DNA of 64,000 nucleotides from an uncultured Ruminococcus sp. Lineage in GTDB: Bacteria > Bacillota > Clostridia > Oscillospirales > Acutalibacteraceae. Shown here piece by piece: positions 60,996 through 64,000 of the stretch. Position 1 is the first letter of the stretch. Each line of letters starts with the position of its first letter. Location of the stretch: positions 20,921 to 84,920 of the forward strand of contig UQCF01000009.1 of NCBI GenBank assembly GCA_900539465.1. The letters run 5' to 3'. Position numbers and translations under genes: made by a program. The notes beneath the pieces are model-generated. The model saw nothing but the letters and a program-made list of their open reading frames with translations. It made no database searches and was not told the origin of the DNA.

Positions 60996-62519
60996 TCAGT
61001 TGAGAGAAATCATTCTTTGGCGTTTTCTGTTGTTTCTCATTACCATTTCTTTTGAAAAAGGAAATCGAAATGTCCCGTCATTGATCATATCAATCCACTG
61101 ACTAAAGGTAATAAACTTCGCAGAGGCGCTGTGATCGACTGCATATATTTTGTTCTCCGGCAGACGGTCGAACAGATTTAACGAGGCAAAATCGGGAAGT
61201 TTTGTCACAAACGGATATTCTCCTGCCTTAATGATAACGACTTCAGCTCCGTCGTCATATTTTTTTAAATGCTGCATTTCGCAGGGTGAGATCAAGTCAT
61301 GTTCTATTCCGTTAAAATCAACCTCCGTGCCGCAAATCCTGCTTATTTTGCTTAAAAAATCGATTTCCTTTGAGCTGAAGCAAATCCAGTTATTGCAGTT
61401 GGAAAGAATCGTCTCTGCGTGTTCCTTGTACTTATTCTGGAGCTGTCCGAAAGACTGGATAAACAGGAAATACCTGATATTGTGGCTTCTGGCTTCGCTG
61501 ATTCGGTTATCAAAATTCGGAATAGCAGGAAGATTGGAAAACTCATCCAGTACGAAATTCACGCGTAGCGGCAGACGATCATCATCAGTCTCGGCAGATT
61601 TTGTAATCAATGTTTCATAGCACTGTGTGAAAAAAGCGTTGACAAGAAAATTCAAACTTCCTTTTTCATCTGGATAGATCACATAGATAATCGTTTGTTT
61701 TTCTGCGATTTTTTCTACATCAATGTCATTTGCGCTCATTAGTCGCTGAAGATTTTCATTTTGTGAAAAAGGAGCCATTGCGGCTAACAGGCTGGAGTAG
61801 ATACAGGATTTCGTTTTCTCGGCCTCCAGATCCAAAACCGTATGCATCCCGTAAGCCGCAGGCGTATTCTGATCCATCTTTTCCAGCATCGCTTTCAGTG
61901 TTGTGCAGTTCTTTTCAAAGCATAGCTGATTCAAGTTGCAGATGTTAAAATACTCAATCGGAACGGAAACCATCAAAATCAATATCAATGAAATTAAAAA
62001 TCCCAGAGAAGTATCAGCCCAATATCTGTCTACCGTGTTTGCCAACAACGGAGCAACAACACTTGCAGCAAAATCATTGATACACTGATAGGATGCGTCA
62101 AAATTATCGCGCTGATAATACCTGTGAGCTTGCGCCAACGGATTCCAGCCATGGGAATATCCGGGTTTGCGAAAATTCAGCACATAGACATCTGCGCCCT
62201 TTTGTCTTGCAGCTCCGCTTGTGATCTTATATATTTCACCTTTCGGATCGTTGATTACAGCGCTTTCTCCGGACGCAATAATTGACTCAACAGTCGGGAT
62301 AACAACGGTACGCGATTTCTTACATCCCGTTGGACCAATCGTGATTGTATGCATATCCGAATGGTCTACAAACAGTCTTTCATGCTCATAGTACAACGGA
62401 ACACCTGCGTAAGAACAATCCTGTGCTGACACCTGTTCTAATGATGCTTTGATTTCTTCCGGCTCCGCAAATCTACTGTGACTTTTTGTTATGTATTTAC
62501 TGTATTTTGCCTCATACAT
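60996..62519 (-). CDS. VirD4/TraG-type conjugation coupling ATPase
   Basis: A 507-residue type IV coupling protein. A P-loop-like I-G-P-T-G-C-K-K-S-R sits at residue 62, V-I-N-D-P-K-G-E-I near 92, W-N-P-L-A-Q near 125, and Walker B F-V-L-D-E-F-S-N-L near 330 with the following S-H-N-I-R-Y motif. It links the DNA-relaxase complex to the transfer channel. The P-loop is unusual: a Lys replaces the last conserved Gly. The N-terminal membrane anchor of full-length VirD4 is missing; the only hydrophobic run is near 170-185. No relaxase is in the window. It overlaps closely with the gene upstream. Confidence 0.88.
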   Translation of the reverse strand: MYEAKYSKYITKSHSRFAEPEEIKASLEQVSAQDCSYAGVPLYYEHERLFVDHSDMHTITIGPTGCKKSRTVVIPTVESIIASGESAVINDPKGEIYKITSGAARQKGADVYVLNFRKPGYSHGWNPLAQAHRYYQRDNFDASYQCINDFAASVVAPLLANTVDRYWADTSLGFLISLILILMVSVPIEYFNICNLNQLCFEKNCTTLKAMLEKMDQNTPAAYGMHTVLDLEAEKTKSCIYSSLLAAMAPFSQNENLQRLMSANDIDVEKIAEKQTIIYVIYPDEKGSLNFLVNAFFTQCYETLITKSAETDDDRLPLRVNFVLDEFSNLPAIPNFDNRISEARSHNIRYFLFIQSFGQLQNKYKEHAETILSNCNNWICFSSKEIDFLSKISRICGTEVDFNGIEHDLISPCEMQHLKKYDDGAEVVIIKAGEYPFVTKLPDFASLNLFDRLPENKIYAVDHSASAKFITFSQWIDMINDGTFRFPFSKEMVMRNNRKRQRMISLN

Positions 62520-62522
62520 CAG

Positions 62523-62960
62523 TTATTCCCCCTTGCCTCGGAAGCCTATGGATGATTTATGTACCGTCAATTGCACGTCCCCTTTTCCCGGTTCAGTCAA
62601 TCGAATTTCAAAGTGTTTGGACAGATTGGCAAACAATGCCTCAGAGCACTTTCCATTTACAAAAAAGGTTACGTTCAATTTGTCCGCTTTGTTTCTGAGA
62701 AAGTACATAAACGCATCAAAATATTCATTAAAATCATACTTTGACTTATCATTCCAGCCCGAAAGCTCAACTAAAACATTTCCGGAATATTCATTTTGAA
62801 AACGGAAACAGTGCTTTGACTCCCAGAGAAATCTGTCAAGCTCCCTGAAACGTTCTTCTTGTTCAACATAGGGAAATACGAACTCGAAGTATTCTCCGCC
62901 TGTTATAGAATCGCAGTAACGAATTGCGTTTTCATAATTACCCTGAATAACGACCATACT
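62523..62960 (-). CDS. Hypothetical protein coupled to the coupling ATPase
   Basis: A 145-residue soluble protein starting at 62960 after GAGGAGG. Its stop is only 3 bases before the coupling-protein ATG. I do not recognise the family. Features are F-E-F-V-F-P-Y-V-E-Q-E-E-R near 30 and many aromatic residues in a mixed alpha/beta pattern. The tight coupling suggests a partner or regulator of the VirD4-like protein. Confidence 0.6.
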   Translation of the reverse strand, partial: SMVVIQGNYENAIRYCDSITGGEYFEFVFPYVEQEERFRELDRFLWESKHCFRFQNEYSGNVLVELSGWNDKSKYDFNEYFDAFMYFLRNKADKLNVTFFVNGKCSEALFANLSKHFEIRLTEPGKGDVQLTVHKSSIGFRGKGE

Positions 62961-63272
62961 GTTTGCCTCCTCTGCTGCAGCCACCTTTGTTTTATGATAT
63001 TATATATTTTTGTCCGGCACACATGTGTAAACCATTTTCGTAGGAATCTGCCAATTCAACAAGTAAGCATTTTCAAATAAGTTTTTTCTTCTTTTGTGTA
63101 AATAGTCGCACGGTTGGTTGTTTCACTTATACGCCGGGAACAAAACGATCCTCCCGATGATAATCAAAGCCTGCGATAAGGCAGACGCTCTCACCGCAGA
63201 CCTATTGTGCATTGGAAATTACTTTGCGCTTGCCTTATGCGTTGCACTTACCCACCAGGACGGGCTATTCTT
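62961..63272. other. Region without a convincing gene
   Basis: A 29-codon minus-strand frame between 63121 and 63210 is hydrophobic at its end but has no clear ribosome binding site. Nothing else was recognised. Confidence 0.35.
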
Positions 63273-63695
63273 CTAGTTGCCGCACTTGCAGTTGCTACCA
63301 TACCATGTATTTACCCAATCATATGCGACTGTAATCGTATAATTGGAGTTTCTGTTAAGAGAAAGCTTGATAGATGCGCTATGCCATGTTTTTTTTGTTG
63401 TTTTTCCGTTTGTATTGTTTTTGATCGTAATTTTATAATACGGATAAATGCTGCCTTCTTTATCAACCTATTTTCCCCAGCTAAAAGCTCTGTAAGTATA
63501 TTTGCACTTATTCTGTTTCAAGGTAATGGATTCTGTTCCGGGGCGTGACCAATCCGCCTGTGTTTGTACTGTAATTGTGCGGGTGTTATCTCCGCCGGAC
63601 GTCGCCGCACTCGCGGGAAGAATCATAAATGACGCACATGTCATAACGGCAAGAAGCATTGCGATAATTTTTGTAAGATAATTTTTCTTTGGCAT
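63273..63695 (-). pseudogene. Small secreted protein interrupted by an in-frame TAG
   Basis: An ATG with AAAGGATT opens a signal peptide (1-31, ending P-A-S-A-A) and a short beta-rich protein. A TAG at 63468-63470 follows F-S-W-G-K. The same frame continues cleanly for 65 codons (Y-P-Y-Y-K-I-T-I-K-N-N, Y-T-I-T-V-A-Y-D-W) to a stop at 63273. The end carries C-K-C-G-N. Family unknown; it would be a cell-surface or secreted protein of the element. Confidence 0.65.
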
Positions 63696-63759
63696 AAAGA
63701 ATTGAATCCTTTTTAAATATAAAGATATTGTAAATATTTGATTTTAACGTGCTCGCATA

Positions 63760-63837
63760 TCAATAGCATTCATTGTAACCGCCGATGGCCCACCAGACCG
63801 CTTTAAGCAAGAGTGTCCATTTCCACGTTTCTTTCAC
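63760..63837 (-). CDS. Possible 25-residue Trp-rich membrane peptide
   Basis: A GTG start next to GGAGG opens M-K-E-T-W-K-W-T-L-L-L-K-A-V-W-W-A-I-G-G-Y-N-E-C-Y. The amphipathic, Trp-rich helix suggests a membrane-active or signal peptide. The ribosome binding site abuts the start, so expression is doubtful. Confidence 0.25.
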   Translation of the reverse strand: MKETWKWTLLLKAVWWAIGGYNECY

Positions 63838-63904
63838 CTCCGTTTTTCATTTCTTTTGTATGACTTAAGAATCAGGCCGATCTCTTGTGAATATTCCGCC
63901 AAAG

Positions 63905-64000
63905 TTGAACACCCTGACCGTTTTAAATTGAACAGTGCGACCGCCTAAATTGAACAGTCAAACCGCCGGAATTGAACAGTTTGACCGCAAAGATTGTACA
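63905..64000. mobile_element. End repeats of an IS21-like insertion sequence
   Basis: TTGAACA repeats start at 63905, 63928, 63950 and 63972 (about 22-bp period), most followed by a GACCG/AACCG-type box. The window ends in TTGTACA. Multiple terminal repeats of this kind are typical of IS21-family (IstA/IstB) transposons. The transposase genes would lie to the right of the window. Confidence 0.55.

Noticed and set aside
48598..63695. Reassigned stop codon (for example TAG read as an amino acid) in the mobile region
   Set aside because: All three stops occur in frame, and one-base frameshifts are mixed in; chromosomal genes end normally at TAA, TGA or TAG.
1..64000. CRISPR arrays, rRNA operons, prophage structural genes
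   Set aside because: No regularly spaced repeat array, no rRNA-like stretch, and no capsid, portal or terminase-like protein was seen.

Overview
The window looks like a chromosome segment of an anaerobic, spore-forming Clostridia member of the Oscillospiraceae/Ruminococcus type. Evidence for this is a cotJABC spore-coat operon, dockerin-bearing secreted proteins, a second gyrase/topoisomerase IV-like gene pair, a Clostridia-style purine operon behind a ZTP riboswitch, AAGGAGG-type ribosome binding sites, and a late accessory region with large serine recombinases, an RHS toxin locus and a conjugation coupling protein. The organism assignment is inference from gene content, not a database match.

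Bases 1-11,600 hold a truncated beta-helix protein, an acyltransferase and a teichoic-acid-type glycosyltransferase, cotJABC, a zinc/cadmium efflux operon (CzrA-like regulator, metallochaperone, P-type ATPase), a TIM-barrel isomerase with a HAD phosphatase, and secG. Bases 11,570-28,200 hold a glycosyltransferase, a gyrA/gyrB-like pair, two dockerin proteins (one a subtilase with leucine-rich repeats), an acyl carrier protein/acyl-adenylate ligase/acyltransferase operon, tyrS, a TPM protein and LemA. Nearly all of these lie on the minus strand, and many start behind near-consensus TTGACA-17-TATAAT promoters.

Bases 28,360-41,345 are one plus-strand purine operon: ZTP riboswitch, purE, purC, purF, purM, purN, an IMP cyclohydrolase of the PurO type, purB, a stand-alone AICAR transformylase, purD and a full-length purL. 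It runs from PRPP to IMP and includes purB. The usual bifunctional PurH is replaced by two separate genes. Two zinc-ribbon membrane proteins, an XRE regulator with a striking palindromic divergent promoter, and trmO follow.

From about 44.4 kb to the right edge the window is accessory DNA. It begins with an RHS polymorphic-toxin locus: a core, an out-of-frame tip, a candidate immunity gene and an orphan tip. Then come a decayed AlbA_2-type gene, three serine recombinase genes, a MazF/PemK toxin overlapped by an unusual partner, a large candidate structured RNA, a sigma-factor-like protein, secreted cell-wall proteins, a VirD4/TraG coupling protein and the end repeats of an IS21-like element. 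Many genes here carry a single in-frame stop or a one-base frameshift while the rest of the reading frame is intact, which suggests recent decay or sequence errors.
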